Assembly (NCBI RefSeq): GCF_902635505.1 | Contig: NC_045427.1 | Location: forward strand, 621,295,165-621,359,164 | Reading direction: 5' to 3' | Length of the DNA stretch: 64,000 nt | DNA from: Sarcophilus harrisii | Lineage: Eukaryota; Chordata; Mammalia; Dasyuromorphia; Dasyuridae | In this document: positions 44,955 through 53,764 of the stretch, one piece after another | Numbering within the stretch: the first letter of the stretch is position 1 | Layout of the letters: every line of letters starts with the position of its first letter | Notes under the pieces: generated by a model | The model's database searches: none | Seen by the model: the letters and a program-made list of their open reading frames with translations, nothing else | Told to the model about the DNA's origin: nothing | Translations under genes and position numbers: made by a program

Positions 44955-45190
44955 GTTTAATTGATTTTTTTAAACCTAACTACAAAATTTTACATTTATC
45001 TCTATTAAATTTTAATTACTTTGCTTTGTTAGATTTTACCCACTCTTCCAACCTTTTGAGCTCCTGATTCTGTCATCTATTGTATTCTTTATCATCCATC
45101 AGTTTGATCCATATGCCACCCATGTCTTCTACCAAATCATTAAGACTTTCCTTCAGGTTAACATCAATCCTTACACATCATTCAAACTTT
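44955..45190 (-). repeat. CR1/L3-type LINE fragment, reverse
   Basis: 'ttttacatttatctctatta', 'ctcttccaaccttttgagct', 'ccatcagtttgatccatatg' and 'ctaccaaatcattaagactt' correspond in order to the antisense CR1 region also seen at 20,640. Confidence 0.6.
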
Positions 45191-45339
45191 TATGAATCTA
45201 TTTAACTGGAGTCCCATTCAATTCACATTTCCTCATTTTGTCTCTCAAAACTCTGTTAAATGTGTTGCTTCAATGCAAAATCATTATGCCCAAGACATTT
45301 CCTAGTCTAGAAATTCAGTGATTGCCCTAGCCATTAATA

Positions 45340-45545
45340 CATTCTCTCACAAAATTATATTGTATTTATTTTGGATGTATTCATATATACTTATTAAATG
45401 TATATATTTTCTTTTCTTATAGAAGGTATGCTCCATGAGGAAGAGGTTTATTTCATTTTTAATCTTTGTATAACCAGAACAAACACTGGCACATAATAGA
45501 TGCTTACTGAATGCTTTTTGGTTGATTAATTGATTTATTGAAAAA
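45340..45545 (+). repeat. L2-type 3' end
   Basis: 'gaaggtatgctccatgagga', 'taaccagaacaaacactggc' and 'acataatagatgcttactga'. Confidence 0.6.
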
Positions 45546-45549
45546 AGGA

Positions 45550-46860
45550 AAATGAATTTAATCTGACATGATTTATTCTTAGTTAACTGTGATAGTGCCT
45601 AGTAAATATTACTCTCATAAGTTCTTATAAACCATCCACTTCACAACTAGTTGTATAATTTTTATTTTCCTCTCATTCTATTTAATAAGAAAGCATGTAT
45701 ATAACCTCCAAACACAATAGATTCATTTCTTAATCTGAGCAAGAAACTAGTTTCAAATAAACTTTTCTTTGTGTTCCCTATATTACAACTGCTCTATTAC
45801 ACACCTAATACAAAGGCTAGTGCTGCTGTCACCCAAGAAATTGAATTCCCTGTTGTACAGTAGATCATGGAAAATCTACCTTAATTGTGGCTTGGTTATC
45901 TTCCCCACCTTGTTCTGAGGACCTATCTTAAAGATAGTCTCATTATGAATGAAGGGTTACACTAATTGACTTCTAAGCAGCTGTAGTCTAAACCCAGTTT
46001 ATATTTTCTATGAGAACCAAATGTTAAATTTTCAGTGTGAGCATTTACACTTCAGAAATTGAAAAATGCTATAGATCAGAAATTAATTAGTTATTTTATT
46101 GTTTTTCAGACTTAAAGTGGTGGAGAAAATGTTGGTTAATGATGATTAAATTTAAAACTGTTTCAAGTATATTTCTTTCTTTTTTTTTTTTAACCTGAAG
46201 AGCTCATTGTTAAACATTTATCAGCACATCCCACCGCTAAAATTCCTTCTAAATGAAGAGAGCCTATGAAATTAAACTACTCACTTTCTGTCTGGGCTTG
46301 GAGAGGATGGAAGTGGGGGTAGCTGTAATGAAAAGTCACCTGAGCCTAAGGTGAGAATGTTTTTTGTGGGTTGGGATTTCTTTTCTTTTGTTGAGTTATG
46401 ATATTTTCTTTCTAGTGGAAATTGATTGTCACATGTGTATATAATCCTGAGAAGCTAAAGAATCTCCCAGGAATTCAGAGTACAGGCATTAATCCACCTG
46501 GTACTGAATCATGAGTCATAGAGCCCATGAACATATGTTCTATCTAAGAGATGGAATCCCCTTTTATATCTAACTCCTCTGCCCATGAGACAATTGCACT
46601 TCTTGCCCTGTGCTTCTTTAATTAGGAGGAAAGGGTCATCTCTTTGTTTTCTCTTTTGCAACAGGTATCTAATGGGTTTAGAAGTGAGACTATTTTAGAC
46701 ACCTTATTATATTGAGTGCAGTGCTAGTCAGTGGTAATAGGTGAGTCTTTAAGGGGAAAAAATTGGGTCACTAAAAAATCATGTGCAACTGTCAGGCCCT
46801 GAAGTGGAAATAAAATAGATGAATGAACCTGTAAAATTTTCTTTGGTGTCCATTTATCTA
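45550..46860. other. Unassigned DNA
   Basis: Repeat-free in appearance. A block around 46,195-46,660 is less AT-rich. The 60-codon minus frame at 46,724-46,906 has no motif. Confidence 0.4.
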
Positions 46861-46864
46861 AATA

Positions 46865-46986
46865 TCCAGGCAAGCATAGTCTGTGTATACATTTATAAAT
46901 ATACACTTATATGTAGCATATATCTTCCAGCCCTAATGGGTCTTAATGGTTATCCATTACTCTTTGTTAGGCAGGGAGAATAAAAT
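46865..46986 (+). repeat. 122-bp direct duplication, copy 1
   Basis: From 'tccaggcaagcatagtctgt' to 'gcagggagaataaaat'. It pairs with 48,952-49,073 with only four mismatches, a spacing of 2,087 bp. Neither flank is shared. Confidence 0.95.
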
Positions 46987-47184
46987 CCAATGTAGATGAT
47001 TTTCAAATACTTTTCAAACATAGTCCATGTGCAAGTGTTTTAAACTAAAGGAATTCATCGTAAACATGATGATTCATTTATTTTCTCCAAAGTGCTACTC
47101 TCTTTTGTAGGGTCCACCAGATCTCTAACATCTATCATCCTAGATAAACTTAAGCATATAGGGATATTGCGTGGTTGATTAGAT

Positions 47185-47290
47185 TACAAGCTCCTTAAAG
47201 GCAATGACAGAGTTGACTTTCATTGCAATTGCAGTGCTTAGTATAATGCCTGGTACATAGTAGGCTCTTGATAAATGCTTACTAACTGAT
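47185..47290 (+). repeat. L2-type 3' end
   Basis: 'gattacaagctccttaaagg', 'cagtgcttagtataatgcc' and 'ggctcttgataaatgctta', a good L2 tail. Confidence 0.75.
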
Positions 47291-47319
47291 GTTTGATCTC
47301 ATTCAGTCCATTTAAGGCA

Positions 47320-47440
47320 ATAGAAATGGCATGGTACAATAGAAATGGCAAATAATTACACTTCTTTGGGCCTCAGTTACTAGATCTGTAAAGTAAGAGA
47401 TGTCAGAATTGTCTGTCCTTTTAAATTTATTCTAATATAG
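47320..47440 (+). repeat. SINE 3' remnant
   Basis: 'gcctcagttactagatctgt' with 'aagtaagagatgtcagaatt', preceded by a 14-bp duplication 'caatagaaatggca'. Confidence 0.45.
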
Positions 47441-47846
47441 TTTTGTTTTGTTTTTTAAACAATGATTTGGATGAAGACAAAGGCATCAATTTATGGATTA
47501 GATGAAAAAAAGTGGGGAAATAAAGTGAATGTTTTTGATGGCAATATTTCCTACTTCTCCAGTTGTTCATAATCAGGCTGATTACACATTACTATCCCTT
47601 ATGCACTCAATGTTCCCTGATTAGAACCTCTTCCCTGCTGAACAGATCTCCCTGCTGCTCCCTGGTCAGAAATGGGATACCATTTCCTGCTCCAGTGCCT
47701 CTGAACAAGCATTTCTGAAGTTCTTCCCTACTTGGGGTCCTTAGCAACTTTAAAGGCTCAAGTGCTATCTTCCTTATTCCAGTTGTTAGACATTAGCATC
47801 TCTGCCCTGTTAAATGAAGAAGTGCTGGGAAAGTTCACATCCCCTT
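47441..47846. other. Unassigned DNA
   Basis: Includes a less AT-rich patch (about 47,620-47,840) with no recognised identity, next to the LTR. Confidence 0.35.
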
Positions 47847-48389
47847 AGTTTGTTATGCCACAGTTCTCTTTTATTGTCCTGACTCAGTTTCCCTAATTAT
47901 CTTGACTCAGTCCTGCCTTGGTTTTCCTGCTTCTCAGTTCTGCAAAACCTTCCCTCCCTCTTTATCAGAATACTTGATAAGGATAAAAGATCTTGTTTTA
48001 GAATATCATATGCCTTTCTCAATCCTAGGCTATTAGAATATCAGATACTATCTTATCAAGATGCCTCTCCCCATGTTTGGGGTGCCTTCCCCAGATTATA
48101 TCTTCTCCCTCTCTGGAGGCTCACCCCACCCTGCAGAATCCTGTTCCCACTTTCAGTACCCTGACTCCACCCCTGCCTCACTCTCAGAGAGTAGAACCCT
48201 CTGTGTCTGAGCCACATATATATATGTCATTGAGAACTCTGATTGTTTGCTGGATTCTTGGAGACAATAGTCTCATTCAGCTCTAGGACCAAACCATGGA
48301 TCCATTAGTTCCAGTATATCTCTCCATTTAATAAATTATTAAATACTTTCTAATGTCTATCTTGCTCAGTTTCTCTAGCAATACAAGTT
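47847..48389 (+). mobile_element. Solo LTR, probably class I (ERV1-like), 535 bp
   Basis: LTR 47,851-48,385 begins TGTTATGCC and ends GCAATACA, flanked on both sides by the 4-bp word agtt (47,847-47,850 and 48,386-48,389). A 4-bp duplication fits gammaretrovirus-like elements. It has a 'taataaattatt' polyadenylation-type signal near 48,330 and a C-rich U3. The 69-codon frame inside is not a gene. Confidence 0.75.
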
Positions 48390-48396
48390 ACCCTGC

Positions 48397-48835
48397 TGTG
48401 ATGACCGTGTTCGCACCCTGGATACCTTAGAATCAGCCGGAGTCAGGATAAGCAAAAGTCCTTAATCTTTATTCTTTGTCTTTAGAAGTAGGATTGAATT
48501 GGATGGAAGCAGAATCTGTGTGACCTTCTTTCTTTGTCTCCTGCCCAGAAGTGACTCTGGCTAGTCTTCCTCCACCCCCTAGTCCCTTCTACAATTGTCT
48601 GTATACCAATTATTGAGCCAGCACAGAATAGTGGGAAGGGCCATTTTCCAAGCATATGCTTATAGAGTATTGTCCAATCCGTAGTTAGCCTTAAGTGCTT
48701 GGTTGTCCAACCTCAGTACATAAACTCAAGAGTTTCAGCCCTTTACACCCTCCCAAGTAAGGCCTGTAATAAAGTCCAAAAGCCCTTGTTCTCATTTTTA
48801 GGAGTTTAGATCTCATCTAGTCACAATCCCCAACA
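48397..48835 (-). mobile_element. LTR related to the ERV at 38,743, reverse
   Basis: In reverse it starts TGTTGGGGATTGTGAC and ends GGTCATCACA, with 'gaataaagattaaggac' and 'cctgactccggctgattcta', close in order to the end of the 43,585 LTR ('gaataaagattgatg', 'cctgactctggctgatttt'). It begins only eight bases after the agtt of the class I LTR. No matching 6-bp duplication is seen. Confidence 0.8.
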
Positions 48836-48951
48836 TTCTCCAACTTCTCACCCCAATCAGCATAAAACAGCACCAATTCTCCAATCTTGATCTGCACATC
48901 AGGTTTAGGATCCTGTTTCCCTTCTTTTCCCCATGATTCCTCCTTTTTGAC
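48836..48951 (-). repeat. Possible internal remnant of the same ERV
   Basis: In reverse, the bases just before the LTR read 'gaagttggagaa', similar to a polypurine tract, and the stretch before it has no other explanation. It ends where the 122-bp duplication begins. Confidence 0.4.
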
Positions 48952-49073
48952 TCCAGGCAAGCATAGTCTGTGTATACATTTATAAATATACACTTATATG
49001 TAGCATATATCTTTCAGCCCTAATGGATCTTAATGGTTATCCATTACTCTTTGTTAGGCAGGGTGAGTAAAAT
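48952..49073 (+). repeat. 122-bp direct duplication, copy 2
   Basis: Four differences from copy 1 at 46,865-46,986. It directly follows the LTR-associated remnant. Confidence 0.95.
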
Positions 49074-49149
49074 TAGTTTAGAACTATCTATCTCTCTTTA
49101 AAAGATATATGGATATATAACATATATATTATACATGTATTTATGTATG

Positions 49150-49270
49150 TGTCTGTTGTTATTGTCCAGTCATTTTCTATCACATTTGATTCTCTGTTAT
49201 TACATTTGGGGTTTTCTTGGCAAAGAGACTGAAGTGGTTTGCCATTTCCTTCTCTGGCCCATTTTATTTT
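49150..49270 (-). repeat. SINE long tail, reverse
   Basis: 'ttgttattgtccagtcattt', 'ggggttttcttggcaaagag' and 'gaagtggtttgccatttcct' are the reverse of the tail 'ggcaaaccactccag ... gccaagaaaacccc'. Confidence 0.85.
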
Positions 49271-49284
49271 TAAATACATACTTA

Positions 49285-49800
49285 TTTATTATTTTTAAAA
49301 ATTTTATTTAGTTTTAATACATATTGTTTTATGAATCTTGTTGGGGGAGAAAAATCAGAGTAAAAGGGAAAAGCCCTGGGAGAGAAAAAAACAACAGAAA
49401 AAGGAAGTGAACATAGCATGTGTTGATTTACATTCAATCTCCATAGTTCTTTTTCCAGATGCAGGTGGCATTTTCTGTCCACATTCTACTGGGATTACCT
49501 TGGATCACTGAACCACTGAAAAGAACCAAGTCTTTCATAGTTGATCATCTCACATACTTGCTGTTATTGTGTACAATGTATTCTGATTGTTTTGCTCGGC
49601 ATCAGTTCTTATAAATCTTTCCAGGACTTTCCAAAATCAGCTTGTTCATAATTTTTTTATGGAAAAATAATATTCTATTATCTTCATATACCACAAGTTA
49701 TTCATCCATTCTCTAATTGATGGACATCTACTCACTTTCCAATTCTTTGTTGCCACAAAAAGAGCTAATATGAACATTTTTGCACATTTATTCATACACA
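49285..49800 (-). mobile_element. L1 3' UTR, reverse, old
   Basis: 'gttttatgaatcttgttggg', 'caatctccatagttcttttt', 'aaagaaccaagtctttcat' and 'atccattctctaattgatgg' through to 'tttgttgccacaaaaagagc'. Diverged from the other copies. Confidence 0.8.
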
Positions 49801-49835
49801 TATATACACACAAAATTAAATCTACACACATACAT

Positions 49836-49936
49836 AGGGCAGCTAAGTGGTACAATAGGGCTCATTTTCTTGAGTTCAAATCTGGCCCCAGATGCTTGCT
49901 AGCTATGTGATCTGGGGCCAGATTTGAACTCAAGAA
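49836..49936 (+). repeat. SINE fragment ending in a perfect 26-bp hairpin
   Basis: A SINE head (gggcagctaagtggtacaat) runs to 'gctagctatgtga', then turns back on itself. Arm 49,867-49,892 (ttcttgagttcaaatctggc + cccaga) is the exact reverse complement of 49,911-49,936, with an 18-bp loop, tgcttgctagctatgtga. The right arm replaces the expected SINE continuation. Confidence 0.95.
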
Positions 49937-49959
49937 GATGAATAAATATGAATACATAT

Positions 49960-50125
49960 GTGAATATGTATATTTTTAATGTAATATGTATATATGAATA
50001 GACATATATACATACATATACATGTATATAAATGGGTACATAACATTAAATTCCAGTGTGTATACGTGTATACACAATTTATACACACAAATTATATATA
50101 CATATAATAAATTATATATACATAG
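49960..50125. repeat. AT-rich (ATATAC)n-like low complexity
   Basis: Mixed tatata, catata and gtatata words with several short palindromes; tyrosine- and isoleucine-rich frames come from it. Confidence 0.75.
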
Positions 50126-50399
50126 CCAATGGAATTTACTAGTTTCAACGCCCAGTTCTTTCACATTAGTGGATCTGACTTGCCCCAACGTCCTTTTTAT
50201 CATGAATATTTCTTCTCATAATACAGGCTTGCTTTACTTTCACTCTGCTGACTGCTGATATGAGTTGTCATTGTTGTATTTCCTAATTCTGCACTTTGGC
50301 ATTATGAACCTCAATGGATCAGTATTAAGATATCTTGAATTTGTACTAAAAAAAATAAAACAAATATACAAAAAACTCAACCCAAAATCTCACAACATC

Positions 50400-51130
50400 C
50401 ACCAACATTACTTTTTAAATCTCACCTAGATGATTTCACCCTTTTTCCTTACGCTTGTCTGCTTCCTACAATTTCTCCTTTGCACAGCCAACATTCCATT
50501 TATTCAAATCAAATATTCAAAAATCTCCCAGAGTTCTCCATTGCCTAGGGGCAGGTATCCTCAGTCTCTCCTCTCCAGCCTCCTTCTCTTTAGACTTCAA
50601 ACATTTCAGGGCTCCTTTATTCTGCAAAAATCTAGTCTTTTCCTACTAGTTCTTCAAGCGAAACTATTAGAAAGGGTTGTCTACACTTATTGCCTTTACA
50701 TTTAATCACCACCCACTCACCTCTTTGTAAAAATTATTTTCTGCTCTCAAATCTTCAGATGAATCAGCTCTCTTCAAAATCATGAATGACCCATTCATCA
50801 CTATTTTCAGCTGAGCATTTTTGCATCTTCATCTTCTATGGCTTCTCTGGAGCATTTGACCTCTGATCACCCTCTCTTTTGCCTTGGTTTCTGTGGAAAT
50901 GTTGTCTCATGGTTCTCTTGGCTTTCTATGATTGCTCCTCTTCTTCCTTTTCCTATTTTTGTTATCTCCTTCTCGCATATACATTTTATATACACCCTAA
51001 AATTCTGTACTAAGAACTAATCCTCTCTAGCTCTAGTCTCTTTCTAGATGCTTTTGCCTGCTTCCAGAACTCTGTAATTACCTCTTTTTTCCTATACAGA
51101 TGATTATTTTATATAGATCTAGATTTTAAT
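50400..51130 (+). mobile_element. L2 LINE, ORF2 part, decayed
   Basis: 'ctcatggttctcttggcttt' and 'gattgctcctcttcttcctt' match the L2 region upstream of that seen at 38,015; the wider block has the same C/T-rich character. The open frames at 50,430-50,705 and 50,838-51,020 are remnants or shadows. Confidence 0.55.
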
Positions 51131-51149
51131 TGAATGTCCAATTTAATCC

Positions 51150-51640
51150 AGAAAATATTAAACACCTACTATATGCTAGGCATTTTAATAAGTACTAGTG
51201 ACATAATAAAAATACTGTCTCTTTATTTAAGGATCTTACTATGTAATGAAGAGAAAGAACACATAAAAGGAGACCAGAGGAAGTGGGGAGATCAAGGGGC
51301 ATCTTGTTCCATGGAGATGAAACTAGCAGGACAGGAGATATGCCAGTTCCTGTAAAGGGAGGCTTTGGGTGGAGTTTGATACTCAGTTCTCTAAGTTTCT
51401 AATCAGAGGGGAGAGGAAACTGAGGGATGAGGTGTTGATAAAAGCTTGAGTTAGCAGCATGGTGATAAGATTAGTGATGATAAGTTTAACTTTCGAGGAT
51501 CTTCTTGTTCCATTGGAGTAGAAACCAGGCAGAGTGAATATAGGATACCGAATACACAAACTCCTTAGCCTAATTTTGAGGGCTTCCCCATATTTGAGTG
51601 TGGGGATATGGATAATGTTGGATCAGAATAGAGGAAATTA
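51150..51640 (+). repeat. Ancient LINE-like repeat
   Basis: 'cacctactatatgctaggca' and 'atttaaggatcttactatgt', then 'gccagttcctgtaaagggag', in the order of the family at 3,150. Confidence 0.6.
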
Positions 51641-51869
51641 AATTGCCATATAGGTTCAAAAGTAGGTCTTAAAAAAAAAAAAAAACCTTTTAAAAGCTTG
51701 GGAAGATGTTTCATGTTTCACAAAATATAAGTGATAAAAGAATGAAGGAAAATCAATAAATTAACAATCCTTACAATCCTTATGATAAAATAGTTAGCAA
51801 TTGATTATAAATTAAAAAGGGGAAATATCATGGGCATCATATATCTTTAAAGAAACTCCTTTTTGCATC

Positions 51870-52680
51870 ATATAGAATAAATGTGTCATTCAGCCCATAG
51901 ATCACATATGGCCTGTAACACTTCCCAAGCCAGATTAAAATGTTTTTTGTTTGTTTGTTTTTTTAAATGCAAAATATTTTTATTTTTATTTATTTATTTA
52001 TTTTTTATTTAATAGCCTTTTATTTACAGGTTATATGCATGGATAACTTTACAGCGTTAACAATTGCCAAACCTCTTGTTCCAATTTTTCACCTCTTACC
52101 CCCCCCACCTCCTCCCCTAGATGGCAGGATGACCAGTAGATGTTAAATACATTAAAATATAAATTAGATACATAATAAGTATACATGACCAAAACGTTAT
52201 TTTGCTGTATAAAAAGAATCAGACTCTGAAATATTGTACAATTAGCTTGTGAAGGAAATCAAAAATGCAGGTGGGCATAAATATAGGGATTGGGAATTCA
52301 ATGTAATGGTTTTTAGTCATCTCCCAAAGTTCTTTCTCTGGGCATAGTTGGTTCAGTTCATTACTGCTCCATTGGAAATGATTTGGTTGATCTCGTTGCT
52401 GAGGATGGCCTGGTCCATCAGAACTGGTCATCATATAGTATTGTTGTTGAAGTATATAATGATCTCCTGGTCCTGCTCATTTCACTCAGCATCAGTTCGT
52501 GTAAGTCTCTCCAGGCCTTTGCCAGATTAAAATGTAATTGCAATTATTTAACAAAGTAAATAAAAATATAATGAAACAGACAATATTACATTTTAAAACT
52601 AAGTCAATAGTTTGTGACTCACTGGGATTTTTATGTATGAATTAGTGATTCCCCATTTCTATTTAAATTGATACCACTGA
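51870..52680 (-). repeat. Unnamed dispersed repeat, copy 3, split by an L1
   Basis: In reverse the right part reads 'gtatcaatttaaatagaaat' and 'aatattgtctgtttcattat', and the left part carries 'cataggtgtgg'-like text and the target sequence gccagattaaaatgt. Order and wording match the copies at 12,805 and 32,055. The L1 at 51,944-52,520 is inserted in it. Confidence 0.55.
51929..52535 (-). mobile_element. L1 3' end with perfect 15-bp target-site duplication
   Basis: gccagattaaaatgt is found at 51,929-51,943 and 52,521-52,535. Between them are a T-rich tail, 'aatagccttttatttacagg' and 0.5 kb of the same L1 3' end as at 1,320, but reaching further 5' to 'cagttcgtgtaagtctctcc'. A recent 5'-truncated insertion. 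Confidence 0.96.
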
Positions 52681-52729
52681 TATAACCTACCAGGGTTTCA
52701 AAGGATGTAATTTGAGAATTCCTTAGCTG

Positions 52730-52935
52730 AATTAGAAGGGACCTAGAGATATTTAGATACTTACTAGCTCTGTGACCCTGGGCAAGTTATTTAACCCTGT
52801 TTGTCTCAATTTCTCATCTATAAAATGAACTGGAAAAGGAACTGGCAAACCACTCCAGTACCCTTGCTAAGAAAACCTAAAATTAGGGCACAAAGAGTCA
52901 GACATGACTGAAAAATGACTGAACAACACATTCAA
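52730..52935 (+). mobile_element. Marsupial SINE with longer tail, 5' part missing
   Basis: 'agctctgtgaccctgggcaa', 'aaatgaactggaaaaggaac', 'tggcaaaccactccagtacc' and 'gtcagacatgactgaaaaat'. Confidence 0.85.
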
Positions 52936-52999
52936 AGTATAAATCCTTTGTTGGTCATACCTAATCATCCACCTTCCACTAGATCTAATTATCATTGTT

Positions 53000-53320
53000 C
53001 CAAGTATGTACCCCTAAATGGCCATCTAGATTCACTTGAAGAAGTCTAGTGATAGGGACTTCATTACCTCTGGAGTAAGGAACTTACTCCATTGTAGGAT
53101 AGCAATACTTATTAGAAAATTTCCCACACATTAATCTGTAATCTATTTCCTTTTAACTCTGACCCATTGATTCTAACTGTGTTTTCTGGGGCAAACAAAA
53201 CAAATTTAATCTTTCTTTTCCTTAATAATCTTTTGAATATTTAAAGAAGAACATCAGAAAAACTCTAAAGAAAGGATCCTAGTAATTATGCAATCTAACC
53301 CCTAACTGAAAAGGCATCCT
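53000..53320 (-). repeat. CR1/L3-type LINE fragment, reverse
   Basis: 'gtctagtgatagggacttca', 'gaacttactccattgtagga' and 'ctgacccattgattctaact' through to 'ttctggggcaaacaaaac' are the antisense CR1/L3 3' phrases. Confidence 0.7.
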
Positions 53321-53760
53321 ATCCATGACTTCTTCAATGAATGTCTCTACTTATACTCCAGGGAGAAGTCACTTTTTCTTCTAAATCATGTTCCCATTAG
53401 ACTGATGTAAATGATAGAAAACAGCTACATAGTACAGTGCCTGCAACATAGTAGACAATAATATGGTAACTGAGAACTAAAAGAATCTTTCAGAATGGAC
53501 TCAACTCAAACCAAACCTTCATTTCTGTTGAGAATCTTTGAATATGGTGAGGGTCATAATGTATTAAATGTTCTCTTATCTATATATATGTATGCATATA
53601 GGCATATTTATATTTATAATTAATTAACCAGGTCATTTCCACCCCCAAAATACTAGCTCTATAACGTTAATATGTGTTGGGCTTGGGTAGGAAAAAGAAA
53701 GGAAATCTATAGCATCAAAAGAAATCAAGTTTGAAGAATACCAACTTCAGACCAATGAAC
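53321..53760. other. Unassigned DNA
   Basis: No repeat recognised. Lies downstream of the possible minus-strand polyadenylation site. Confidence 0.4.
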
Positions 53761-53764
53761 ATTA

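Noticed and set aside
48077-48286. 69-codon proline- and serine-rich frame
   Set aside because: Lies within the C-rich U3 of a solo LTR.
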